Shown one piece after another: positions 1-6,495 of a DNA stretch of 10,132 nucleotides. Under the pieces are notes generated by a model that searched no databases, was not told the DNA's origin, and saw nothing but the letters and a program-made list of their open reading frames with translations. The DNA comes from Pseudomonadota bacterium (GTDB lineage: Bacteria > Pseudomonadota > Alphaproteobacteria > Rhizobiales > Hyphomicrobiaceae): NCBI GenBank assembly GCA_023430315.1, contig JAEZAW010000310.1, positions 1 to 10,132 of the forward strand. The letters run 5' to 3'. Position 1 is the stretch's first letter. Every line of letters starts with the position of its first letter. The translations under genes and the position numbers were made by a program.

Positions 1-23
1 ACTAATTGATTGACTGTGCAAGC

Positions 24-30
24 AGGAGGT
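24..30 (+). promoter_or_regulatory. Strong Shine-Dalgarno site fixing the MarR-GNAT start
   Basis: AGGAGGT lies five bases before the ATG at 36. It is the best ribosome binding site in the window and decides the start in favour of 36 over the in-frame upstream start at 6, which would add ten residues and swallow this site. Confidence 0.8.
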
Positions 31-35
31 GCGCC

Positions 36-977
36 ATGAACCAGACTGCCGTTGCCCCGACTGCCGACGATGTGGCGGCCGTCCGCCGTTTCAGCCGCTT
101 CTATACGCGCCAGCTCGGCCTCCTCGCCGAGAGCATGCTGGCGAGCCCGTTCTCGCTCTCCGAGGCGCGCGTGCTCTATGAGCTCGCGAATGGGCGCGAC
201 ATGACCGCCAGCGACCTCATCCGCGAGCTGGGGCTCGATGCGGGCTACCTCAGCAGGATGCTCAGGAAATTCGAGGAGCAGGGCCTCATTCGCCGTGTGG
301 CCGCCGAGGACGATGCCCGCCGCGCCGTCATCACGCTGACGCCCAAGGGCGAGGCCGCCTTCGCGCCGCTCGACCGCGGCTCGCACGAGGGTGTCGTCAC
401 CATGCTGGAGAAGGTGGCGCCGCCGGACCGGCCACGCCTCGTCACCGCGACAAAGACCATCGCGCGCCTGCTCGGCGAGCCCGCGCCGACGCCGGAGCCG
501 TACATCCTGCGCGGGTTGGAGACCGGCGACGCGGGGTGGATCACGCATCGTCAGGCGGTCATCTACGCGCAGGAGTACGGCTGGACGGACCCGCGCATGG
601 AGGCGCTGGTCGCGGAGATCCTGACGGCCTTCGTGCGCAATTTCGATCCCGCCCACGAGCGCGCGTGGATCGCCGAGCGCGATGGCGAGGTCGTCGGCTC
701 CGTTTTCATCTCGCGCGCGTCGCCGGAAGTCGCGCAGCTTCGCCTGCTGTACGTGGAGCCGTCCGCGCGTGGGCTCGGTCTCGGCCGCCGCCTCGTCGAG
801 GAGTGCATCCGCTTCTCGCGCGCCAAGGGCTACAAGACGCTGATGCTCTGGACGCACGACATTCTCGTACCGGCTGTGCGCATCTATCAGGCCGCCGGCT
901 TCAAGCTCGTCAAAGAAGAGCGCCACGACGAATTCGGCCACGACGTGAATGGGCAGATTTGGGAGATGGGGTTGTAG
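36..977 (+). CDS. Bifunctional MarR-family regulator / GNAT N-acetyltransferase
   Basis: This is a 313-residue fusion of two domains. Residues about 15-148 form a MarR-type winged helix: the helix-turn-helix is around 57-84 (TASDLIRELGLDAGYLSRML) and the basic wing is around 87-103 (EDDARRAVITLTPKG). Residues about 156-313 form a GNAT acetyltransferase. Its acetyl-CoA loop is RGLGLG at 245-250, after the beta strand LRLLYVEP, and the usual C-terminal YQAAGF motif is at 284-289. MarR-GNAT fusions are a known family, usually taken as a DNA-binding sensor that also acetylates a small molecule or protein. The substrate and target operator are not visible here. The gene stands alone: 278 non-coding bases follow it, so no target operon can be assigned by position. 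The domain calls are firm; the biological role is open. Confidence 0.9.
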   Translation: MNQTAVAPTADDVAAVRRFSRFYTRQLGLLAESMLASPFSLSEARVLYELANGRDMTASDLIRELGLDAGYLSRMLRKFEEQGLIRRVAAEDDARRAVITLTPKGEAAFAPLDRGSHEGVVTMLEKVAPPDRPRLVTATKTIARLLGEPAPTPEPYILRGLETGDAGWITHRQAVIYAQEYGWTDPRMEALVAEILTAFVRNFDPAHERAWIAERDGEVVGSVFISRASPEVAQLRLLYVEPSARGLGLGRRLVEECIRFSRAKGYKTLMLWTHDILVPAVRIYQAAGFKLVKEERHDEFGHDVNGQIWEMGL

Positions 978-1255
978 CGGCTCGATAGAAACAGGAAGCC
1001 GGACTCGACTCCCTAGTTCTGCGGGAATAGATTACCGATTCGTTGTTTCTTCTCGGATCGGGCAAACGATGCCAATACCTTATTTGCCGGACCACACTAC
1101 AGACTGGCTTCGCGCATTCCGCGCTGCATATGGGCGAGTTACGATCGGGCGACGGACAGAGCCGTTGCCCGAACCAATATCACGCTAACAGCGCCAGCCT
1201 CGCCTCAACCGAATATCCGATAAGCTGAGATGGCGCCTTTTCTTAGGGTGCCCTT
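978..1255 (+). other. Non-coding spacer of lower G+C before the DUF3800 gene
   Basis: No convincing gene was found. Short open frames exist on both strands but lack ribosome binding sites and recognisable motifs. Base composition falls here compared with the preceding gene and stays low through 2396, so this is probably the left flank of an acquired segment. No tRNA, insertion-sequence ends or clear direct repeat matching the right flank was seen. Confidence 0.4.
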
Positions 1256-2179
1256 ATGCCGTCGTTTGGAATAGAGCCGAAGTACCACATCTACTGCGAT
1301 GAGTATGGCGACCAAGGGTTGAAGCATTCAGCTTCTGAATGGTTCATCGTGTCGGCTGTCGTGGTTGCTAGCCATCGGGAGGCTGATCTCCCGAAATGGA
1401 TATCGCGCATCAAGCAACCAATTAAGAATCAGCAGCGACGGAGTCTCCATTTTGCAGATCTCGATGAGAGGATGAAGCTTCGCTCAACGCGATTCCTCGG
1501 AAAGATGCCAATCCGCTGCTTCACCCTTCTCTCGCACAAACGAAACATGATTGGGCATCGCAATGTGAAGTGCGAGCGGTGGTACGGCGGACAAGATGAC
1601 CAAGATAATTTCGTTCGAAATAAGCGACGCCACCAGAGGAATGCTTACCCCAATTGGGTGCTGAAATTGCTCCTAGAGCGTGCCACGACTTGGTGCGAAA
1701 GACGAAGCTTACGAGACTTCGGCAGGCCCCTTCCCGTCGCGATCACAATTGCTCAACGAGGCGGCTTCTATCTCGATAGCTTTAAGGCCTATCTCGAACT
1801 AGATCGTCGAAATTGGCTGAATAGCACAGGAACTCTGCCCGGGTACCTGGCCTGGCCAATCGTCGATATCGACCTAGTGAGCACAGCACCTGCGGCCAAT
1901 GTGGCTGGTTTACAGCTAGCCGACGTCGTGACCGGCGCATTCTCCAGAGCCGTTGACGAAGGTCAGTTTGGAGCGTGCGATTTAAGATATGCGACAAATC
2001 TGGCGCCTCGCTTGGCGCGCCAATACCGAGGCGACATAGCGGGGTTCAGCATCACCGGACTGCCCTGGGATCTTTCTCGCGCAGGTCTCACGCAAGAGCA
2101 GCGTAGGCTCTTCGAACTCTCCGGATATGGAAAAGAAAAGCTGGTGCGCCCTGGCCCGATTCTACCGAGCAGCTTATAG
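1256..2179 (+). CDS. DUF3800 domain protein, lone cargo of a low-G+C segment
   Basis: The product is 307 residues and matches the DUF3800 pattern. An N-terminal strand ends in acidic residues (IYCDEYGD, D15 and E16). A central LHFADL follows at 64-69, and a C-terminal LQLADVVTGA at 219-228 carries D223. DUF3800 proteins are thought to have an RNase H-like fold in which such acidic residues would bind metal. No biochemical function is established that I can rely on, and members are common on plasmids, prophages and genomic islands. The ATG at 1256 follows AGGG with seven bases between; the ATG at 1230 is out of frame. Hand counts of two 60-base lines give 30 and 29 G+C, against 44 of 60 in a sampled line of the flavin monooxygenase gene, and codon use is looser than in the neighbours. 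Recent horizontal transfer is inferred. The gene converges on the DAHP synthase gene. Confidence 0.8.
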   Translation: MPSFGIEPKYHIYCDEYGDQGLKHSASEWFIVSAVVVASHREADLPKWISRIKQPIKNQQRRSLHFADLDERMKLRSTRFLGKMPIRCFTLLSHKRNMIGHRNVKCERWYGGQDDQDNFVRNKRRHQRNAYPNWVLKLLLERATTWCERRSLRDFGRPLPVAITIAQRGGFYLDSFKAYLELDRRNWLNSTGTLPGYLAWPIVDIDLVSTAPAANVAGLQLADVVTGAFSRAVDEGQFGACDLRYATNLAPRLARQYRGDIAGFSITGLPWDLSRAGLTQEQRRLFELSGYGKEKLVRPGPILPSSL

Positions 2180-2349
2180 GCTCCCATCCCGCGAGGAGCC
2201 GTCTACTCGGGAGCTACGCTGAGCGCAGCTTCGGTGAGTTCCAGCGTTTCGCACCAGCAAAGGAACAGTACGCGAACGCACCTGAAAAATCAATAGGAAT
2301 CCTAAAGATTCCAAAGACTTCACGTATGTTGTTGAATTCGATTCGCTTT

Positions 2350-2383
2350 TCGAGTCGAACAGCCTAGAGACTGTTCGACTCGA
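2350..2383. terminator. Perfect 13-bp hairpin between convergent genes, terminator-like without a T run
   Basis: The arms TCGAGTCGAACAG (2350-2362) and CTGTTCGACTCGA (2371-2383) are perfectly complementary around an 8-base loop. The hairpin ends 13 bases from the DAHP synthase stop and 171 bases after the DUF3800 stop. Neither strand has a T tract right after the stem, so it is not a textbook intrinsic terminator. It could still stop or stabilise the 3' ends of both transcripts. A weaker 6-bp inverted repeat (GGCTCC/GGAGCC, 2179-2200) overlaps the DUF3800 stop. Confidence 0.4.
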
Positions 2384-2396
2384 TGCTGTCTGCAAC

Positions 2397-3788
2397 TCAT
2401 TCCGCCGCCGCGATGGACGCTTCGTGAGGGGCGCGGGCGCTGCGCTCGGTTTTCAGCCTTTCGGCGACCAGGAAAGCAAGCTCGAGCGACTGATCCGCGT
2501 TGAGACGCGGATCGCAGTGCGTGTGATAGCGGTCGGAAAGATCCGTCTCGCTGATCGCCACCGCGCCGCCCGTGCACTCCGTCACGTTCTGGCCCGTCAT
2601 CTCGACGTGGATGCCGCCCGCATGCGAACCCTCGCCGCGATGCACCGCGAAGAAGGTGTCGACCTCCTTCAGAATGCGCTCGAAGGGCCGCGTCTTGTAG
2701 CCGTTCGCCGCCGAGATCGTATTGCCGTGCATGGGATCGCACGACCACACGACCTTGCGCCCAGCCTTCTCCACCGCGCGGATCAGCTTCGGCAGGTGGC
2801 TCTCCACCTTGTCCGAGCCGAAACGGCAGATCAGCGTCAGGCGCCCCGCGATGTTGTTCGGGTTCAGGATGTCGATCAGCCTGAGCAGCGTGTCGGGCTC
2901 CAGCGAGGGCCCGCACTTCATGCCGATCGGGTTCTTGATCCCGCGGAAGTACTCGACGTGCGCATGGTCCGGCTGGCGCGTGCGATCGCCGATCCAGATC
3001 ATGTGGCCGGACGTCGCGTACCAGTCGCCGCTCGTCGAATCGAGCCGCGTCATGGCCTGCTCATAGCCGAGCAGCAGCGCCTCGTGGCTCGTGTAGACGG
3101 TGGTCGTGCGGAGCTGCGGCGTGTTGTCGGCGGTGATGCCGCACGCGCGCATGAACTCGAGCGTCTCCGAGATGCGGCCTGCCAACTCCTCGAAGCGACG
3201 CCCCTGCGGGCTGTCCTTGATGAAGCCGAGCGTCCACTGGTGTACGCGCTCGAGGTCGGCATAACCGCCGCCGGCGAAGGCACGGATAAGGTTCAGCGTC
3301 GCGGCCGACTGGCGATAGGCCTGGAGCTGCCTCTGCGGGTCAGGGATACGGGCCTCCGCCGTGAACTCCGGACCGTTGACGATATCGCCGCGATAGCTCG
3401 GCAGCTCGACGCCATCCTTCTTCTCGGTCGGAGAGGAGCGGGGCTTGGCGAACTGGCCGGCAATGCGGCCGACCTTCACGACCGGCGAGCCGCCGGCATA
3501 GGTCAGCACGACCGCCATCTGCAGGAAGACGCGGAAGAAGTCGCGGATGTTGTCGGCGCGGTGCTCGAGGAAGCTCTCGGCGCAGTCGCCGCCCTGGAGC
3601 AGGAACGAGCGGCCCTCGGCCACCTCGCCGAGCGCCTTCGTGAGCTGGCGGGCCTCACCCGCAAATACGAGCGGCGGAAACGTCGCGAGCTTGCCTTCTA
3701 CGTCGGCCAGAACGGCCGCGTCCGGAAACTCGGGCACCTGGAGGATCGGCTTGGATCTCCAGCTGTCGGGCGACCAGGGGGCAGGCAT
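2397..3788 (-). CDS. aroG: Class II 3-deoxy-D-arabino-heptulosonate 7-phosphate (DAHP) synthase
   Basis: The enzyme condenses phosphoenolpyruvate with erythrose 4-phosphate to DAHP, the committed cytosolic step of the shikimate pathway to chorismate and aromatic amino acids. The 463 residues are full length for the plant/mycobacterial class II family. Visible features are the start WSPDSWR, QGGDCAES with metal ligand Cys69, KVGRIAGQFAKPRS (105-118), WIGDRTRQ, GIKNPIGMKCGPS (283-295) and SCDPMHGNT with His354. Glu396 lies in GGIHVEMTGQNVTEC and Asp426 in CDPRLNADQSLE. The Cys, His, Glu, Asp set corresponds to the Mn/Co site known from the M. tuberculosis enzyme, with the same spacing between the last three. 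The ATG at 3788 has GGAG about nine bases upstream. It is transcribed alone, convergent with the DUF3800 gene and divergent from tRNA-Thr. The symbol follows common alphaproteobacterial usage; aroF or aroH are used elsewhere. Confidence 0.96.
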   Translation of the reverse strand: MPAPWSPDSWRSKPILQVPEFPDAAVLADVEGKLATFPPLVFAGEARQLTKALGEVAEGRSFLLQGGDCAESFLEHRADNIRDFFRVFLQMAVVLTYAGGSPVVKVGRIAGQFAKPRSSPTEKKDGVELPSYRGDIVNGPEFTAEARIPDPQRQLQAYRQSAATLNLIRAFAGGGYADLERVHQWTLGFIKDSPQGRRFEELAGRISETLEFMRACGITADNTPQLRTTTVYTSHEALLLGYEQAMTRLDSTSGDWYATSGHMIWIGDRTRQPDHAHVEYFRGIKNPIGMKCGPSLEPDTLLRLIDILNPNNIAGRLTLICRFGSDKVESHLPKLIRAVEKAGRKVVWSCDPMHGNTISAANGYKTRPFERILKEVDTFFAVHRGEGSHAGGIHVEMTGQNVTECTGGAVAISETDLSDRYHTHCDPRLNADQSLELAFLVAERLKTERSARAPHEASIAAAE

Positions 3789-3820
3789 GATACGTCTCCA
3801 CTCTCTCCAAGGGGTAATGG

Positions 3821-3843
3821 CCCGGTGCGCCTCCGGCGCCGGG
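3821..3843 (-). promoter_or_regulatory. GC-rich hairpin in the DAHP synthase leader
   Basis: Read on the minus strand, CCCGG and CGCC pair with GGCG and CCGGG around a three-base loop, with a two-base bulge. The hairpin includes the 10-base palindrome CCGGCGCCGG (3833-3842). It lies 33 bases before the aroG ATG, so it would sit in the 5' untranslated region and could affect translation or mRNA stability. GC-rich DNA gives such stems by chance, so function is uncertain. Confidence 0.25.
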
Positions 3844-3895
3844 TTTGGTCTGCATCGTCCATAAAGTGGGCTTGCAGTGTCGCCTTATATGTCAT

Positions 3896-3921
3896 TGCCG
3901 GCCCGAGGGCTAGGGCCGGCA
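3896..3921. promoter_or_regulatory. 9-bp inverted repeat upstream of aroG
   Basis: TGCCGGCCC (3896-3904) and GGGCCGGCA (3913-3921) are perfect complements around an 8-base loop. The repeat lies 107 bases upstream of the aroG start and 100 bases upstream of tRNA-Thr. It could be an operator, an upstream terminator shielding either gene, or leader structure of aroG. There is no T tract on either side. Confidence 0.3.
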
Positions 3922-4021
3922 TGTGGCGCTTTGACGACCCGCACGGACATGGTGGCAGGGGCGTATGGCTTCAAGTATAAGGCACCCGTTCGGCCACCGC
4001 CCGAGATGCGGGGCCGGGAAC

Positions 4022-4096
4022 GCCGGCTTAGCTCAGTGGTAGAGCAGCGGTTTTGTAAACCGTTGGTCGGGGGTTCAAATCCCTCAGCCGGCACCA
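4022..4096 (+). tRNA. tRNA-Thr, anticodon TGT
   Basis: A complete cloverleaf is visible. The acceptor GCCGGCT (4022-4028) pairs with AGCCGGC (4086-4092). The D stem is GCTC/GAGC. The anticodon stem GCGGT/ACCGT (4047-4051, 4059-4063) has a wobble at its base. The loop TTTGTAA places TGT at 4054-4056, reading ACA threonine codons. The T stem GGGGG/CCCTC (one G-T pair) encloses the canonical TTCAAAT loop. A discriminator A at 4093 and an encoded CCA at 4094-4096 complete it. The gene is intact and should be functional. Its 3' 26 bases recur 508 bases downstream, suggesting use as an integration site. Confidence 0.97.
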
Positions 4097-4097
4097 T
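4071..4097 (+). repeat. Direct repeat copy 1: tRNA-Thr 3' end, putative attachment site
   Basis: These 27 bases cover the end of the T arm, the acceptor 3' strand and CCA, plus one base. They match 4579-4605 at 25 of 27 positions, with the last 18 identical (4080-4097 versus 4588-4605). Tyrosine-recombinase elements commonly use this part of tRNA genes as attB. Confidence 0.75.
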
Positions 4098-4203
4098 TCT
4101 CCCGCTCACGCCGTTGCTCGCTCCGCTCGCCGGCTCCGCTGGGTCGGCGCTTGCGCCGGCACGCAGTCGCGTGCTCAGGGCGGGCCATGGCGTTGTCGGC
4201 GTT

Positions 4204-4473
4204 CTAGCGCGGCTGCTTGCTCTGATCGGTTTGGCGCTTCATTTCGAGCTGACGCTGTTGGGCTGCGCGAGCGCGGGTCTCGGCTTCTCGAGACTGCCTG
4301 ACCTGATCCTGCGCACGCTTCTGCGATAGCGCATTCGATCCGCGCCGGGCATCCTCGGTGCCGGGCCGAAGTTCGCGCGACGTCTGCTGTGCTTCAGCTG
4401 GGAGCGCCAAACTCATCAGCAGGCCGCACAAGCCCGTGATTGCCACCATTCGAACTACTGAGCTGGAGGGCAT
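4204..4473 (-). CDS. Small secreted Gln/Arg-rich protein, function unknown
   Basis: The product is 89 residues. Residues 1-29 look like a Sec signal peptide: a short polar start with Arg8, then a hydrophobic stretch of about 17 residues, ending in LPAEA with QQ after the expected signal peptidase I cut. Cys16 is in the hydrophobic core but lacks a lipobox, so a lipoprotein is unlikely. The mature part, about 60 residues, is charged and rich in Gln, Arg, Glu and Ala (for example RQSREAETRARAAQQRQLEM). It is probably helical or disordered, net basic, and has no cysteine or catalytic motif. AAAGGAG lies seven bases before the ATG, which supports a real gene. I do not recognise a family. It sits between the two tRNA-Thr 3'-end copies, so it may be accessory cargo. 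A periplasmic location is inferred. Confidence 0.6.
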   Translation of the reverse strand: MPSSSVVRMVAITGLCGLLMSLALPAEAQQTSRELRPGTEDARRGSNALSQKRAQDQVRQSREAETRARAAQQRQLEMKRQTDQSKQPR

Positions 4474-4578
4474 CGGCTCGCTCCTTTCGTCTGATCGTTC
4501 GCGACAACTGAGTTATTGCCGCCGACCGCCGCTTCCGAAACGGCAGCTCACATCAGAGCAAAGCGCATAGCCTCCTGA

Positions 4579-4605
4579 GGGTTCCATTCCCTCAGCCGGC
4601 ACCAT
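4579..4605 (+). repeat. Direct repeat copy 2: detached tRNA-Thr 3' end
   Basis: This fragment carries a full T arm (GAGGG 4577-4581, loop TTCCATT, CCCTC 4589-4593), the acceptor 3' strand AGCCGGC, and CCA (4602-4604). There is no matching 5' half upstream: no GCCGGCT, D arm or anticodon arm. The loop has C where tRNAs need a purine after TTC, so it is not part of a working tRNA. The T stem here is fully Watson-Crick, unlike the G-T pair of the intact gene. Confidence 0.75.
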
Positions 4606-4683
4606 ATATGCCACTAGACCTCCTCTGACTCGCACGCAGCGCGCTGGTTGGCGCGTGTTCGCGTAGCGGCTGGAACCCCTCAC

Positions 4684-5709
4684 ATGTCCCGAAAGAAGAT
4701 CGGCTTCCTGTCCTTTGGGCACTGGTCGCCCTCGTCGCATTCGCAGACGCGCACGGCGGCAGATGCCCTGCTGCAGTCCATCGACCTCGCCGTTGCCGCG
4801 GAGGAACTCGGTGCCGATGGCGCCTATTTCCGCGTGCACCACTTCGCGCGTCAGCTCGCGTCGCCCTTTCCGCTGCTCGCAGCCGTCGGCGCGAAGACCA
4901 GCCGCATCGAGATCGGCACGGCCGTCATCGACATGCGCTACGAGAACCCGATGTACATGGCCGAGGACGCCGGCGCGGCCGATCTCATTGCCGGTGGCCG
5001 CCTCCAGCTCGGTATCAGCCGCGGCTCGCCGGAGCAGGTCATCGATGGCTGGCGCTACTTCGGCTATGCGCCCCTCGAAAACGAAACCGAGGACGACATG
5101 GCGCGCCGCCACGCGCAGGTTTTCCTCAATGTGCTGAAAGGCGAAGGCTTCGCCCAGCCGAATCCACGCCCCATGTTCCCGAACCCGCCGGGCCTGCTGC
5201 GCGTAGAGCCGCACGCCGAGGGCCTGCGCGAACGCATCTGGTGGGGTGCCTCGTCCAATGCGACCGCCGAGTGGGCGGCGAAGCTCGGCCTGAACCTGCA
5301 GAGCTCGACGCTGAAGACCGACGAGACCGGCGAGCCCTTCCATATCCAGCAGGCCGCGCAGATCAGAGCCTACCGCGCGGCCTGGGAAGCTGCCGGACAC
5401 ACGCGCGAGCCGCGCATCTCGGTCAGCCGCAGCATCTTCGCGCTGGTCGATGATCATGACCGGATGTACTTCGGCGGTGATCAGAGCGACGACCATATCG
5501 GCTACATCGATCCGAAGACGCGCGCCATCTTCGGCCGCAGCTACGCTGCCGAGCCCGATGTGCTCGCGAAGCAGCTCGCGGCGGACGAGGCCATTGCCGA
5601 AGCCGATACACTGCTGCTGACGGTGCCGAACCAGCTCGGCGTCGACTACAACGCGCACGTGATCGAGGCGATCCTGAAGCACGTCGCGCCGGCCCTCGGC
5701 TGGCGTTGA
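4684..5709 (+). CDS. LLM-class flavin-dependent oxidoreductase (luciferase-like monooxygenase)
   Basis: The 341-residue protein belongs to the bacterial-luciferase-like TIM-barrel family, whose members use reduced FMN or F420 with oxygen or another acceptor. Visible family features are the first strand KKIGFLSFGHW (4-14), ELGADGAYFRVHHFARQ (41-57) with the His pair at 52-53, and the strand IEIGTAVIDMRYENP (75-89). Then come AEDAGAADLIAGGRLQLGIS (93-112), followed by RGSPEQ, and IWWGASSNATAEWAAKLGLN (185-204). Length is normal. I chose the ATG at 4684, because the residues after it match the usual family start; the in-frame TTG at 4648 would add twelve residues. The ribosome site is weak. The substrate cannot be told, and no flavin reductase gene is adjacent. 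The next genes encode a CoA-transferase 131 bases downstream, so a shared degradation pathway is possible but unproven. Confidence 0.9.
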   Translation: MSRKKIGFLSFGHWSPSSHSQTRTAADALLQSIDLAVAAEELGADGAYFRVHHFARQLASPFPLLAAVGAKTSRIEIGTAVIDMRYENPMYMAEDAGAADLIAGGRLQLGISRGSPEQVIDGWRYFGYAPLENETEDDMARRHAQVFLNVLKGEGFAQPNPRPMFPNPPGLLRVEPHAEGLRERIWWGASSNATAEWAAKLGLNLQSSTLKTDETGEPFHIQQAAQIRAYRAAWEAAGHTREPRISVSRSIFALVDDHDRMYFGGDQSDDHIGYIDPKTRAIFGRSYAAEPDVLAKQLAADEAIAEADTLLLTVPNQLGVDYNAHVIEAILKHVAPALGWR

Positions 5710-5840
5710 GGCGCGTCGCTTTCAGCGATCCGTAGAAGCCGCCGCTTCAAGCAAGGGTTTGCCCCGATGGCGATGCCTTGATCGTCGGTTGCTAGATGCA
5801 CGCGTGACGTGACCTCTCAGGTAGCGCGCGTGTGGCAGCG

Positions 5841-6488
5841 ATGAAAACGATCTCGGTGAAAGAGGCTGCCGCACTCATTCCGGATGGCGCCAGCCTCATG
5901 ATTGGCGGCTTCATGGGCGTCGGTACGCCGGAGCGCGTGATCGACGAACTCGTGCGCCAGGGCAGGCGCGATCTGACCGTGATCGCGAACGATACTGCGG
6001 CGCCCGGGAGAGGCATCGGGAAGCTCGTTACCGCTGGCCTGGTGCGCAAGACCATCGCGAGCCATATCGGCCTCAATCCAGAAACCCAGCAGCAGATGCT
6101 CGCCGGCAAGATGGAGGTCGATCTGGTGCCGCAGGGCACGCTGATCGAGCGCATTCGCGCGGGCGGTTTCGGACTCGGCGGCATCCTCACGCCAACGGGC
6201 GTCGGCACCGTGGTCGAGGAAGGCAAGCGCCGCATCGACGTGGATGGACAGACCTATCTCATCGAGACGGCATTGCGCGCCGACTTTGCCTTGGTGAACG
6301 CGTTCCTCGCCGACTATCGGGGCAATCTGTACTACGCGCTCACCGCGCGAAACTTCAATCCGGTCATCGCCATGGCAGCCGACACGGTCATCGTCACCGC
6401 CGACAATGTCGTGCCGGTAGGCGTGATCGCACCCGATCATGTCGTCACGCCCGCAGCTTTGATCGACTACCTCGTCACCAACGCATGA
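5841..6488 (+). CDS. atoD: CoA-transferase subunit A (AtoD/ScoA-like)
   Basis: This is the alpha subunit of a family I CoA-transferase, which moves CoA between short-chain or 3-oxo acids, typically acetoacetate with an acyl-CoA donor. The 215 residues align along their length with what I recall of E. coli AtoD. The subunit A signature DGASLMIGGFMGVGTP is at 15-30. Further matches are DLTVIANDTAAPGRGIG, RKTIASHIGLNPETQ, LVPQGTLIERIRAGGFGLGG, LTPTGVGTVVEEGK and TARNFNPVIAMAADTVI. I chose the ATG at 5841 because the family usually begins MKT; a GTG at 5832 would add three residues, and neither has a clear ribosome site. Subunit B begins seven bases after the stop, so the two are co-transcribed and form the active heteromer. 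The substrate could also be succinyl-CoA with a 3-oxoacid, or butyrate. Confidence 0.92.
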   Translation: MKTISVKEAAALIPDGASLMIGGFMGVGTPERVIDELVRQGRRDLTVIANDTAAPGRGIGKLVTAGLVRKTIASHIGLNPETQQQMLAGKMEVDLVPQGTLIERIRAGGFGLGGILTPTGVGTVVEEGKRRIDVDGQTYLIETALRADFALVNAFLADYRGNLYYALTARNFNPVIAMAADTVIVTADNVVPVGVIAPDHVVTPAALIDYLVTNA

Positions 6489-6495
6489 GTGTCAG

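Larger units (their letters stand above)
4071..4605. mobile_element. Putative remnant of a tRNA-integrated element, no integrase
   Basis: The interval between the two tRNA 3'-end copies is about 0.5 kb. It holds only one small gene on the minus strand (4204-4473) and non-coding flanks. The left flank (4098-4203) is GC-rich and contains a perfect inverted repeat, CGGCGC/GCGCCG (4145-4158). No integrase, excisionase or origin fits in the space. If it was once mobile, it is either a deleted remnant or a passenger that needs an integrase from elsewhere. A decayed tandem tRNA duplicate would explain the repeat equally well. Confidence 0.3.

Noticed and set aside
949..1228. Two overlapping short frames in the spacer before the DUF3800 gene (79 and 61 codons)
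   Set aside because: Neither has a ribosome site or a recognisable motif. One begins inside the MarR-GNAT gene, so they look like chance frames.
2371..2383. GTTCGACTC in the hairpin arm, resembling a tRNA T-loop and thus an attachment site for the DUF3800 segment
   Set aside because: No acceptor stem, CCA or second copy was found on the left side of the segment near 978-1050. The match is short and occurs on both strands only because of the hairpin symmetry.
3698..3864. Short minus-strand frame overlapping the aroG start with five Arg codons in a row, as a possible attenuation leader peptide
   Set aside because: It has no ribosome binding site and no cluster of Phe, Tyr or Trp codons, and its C-terminal part runs through aroG in another frame. 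The Arg run comes from the GC-rich hairpin.
2424..3980. A 518-codon open frame on the plus strand opposite aroG
   Set aside because: It is the antisense shadow of the class II DAHP synthase, whose protein has every catalytic motif. The opposite frame has the Arg/Ala/Leu-rich, motif-free composition typical of high-G+C antisense.
3931..3981. TTGACG at 3931-3936 and TATAAG at 3976-3981 as a promoter for tRNA-Thr
   Set aside because: The spacing of 39 bases is far too long for one promoter, and neither box has a partner at 16-18 bases. Either may be real alone, but the sequence does not support a call.
4640..4655. CGCGC/GCGCG hairpin upstream of the flavin monooxygenase gene
   Set aside because: It is only five base pairs in very GC-rich DNA, a level expected by chance, with no T tract.
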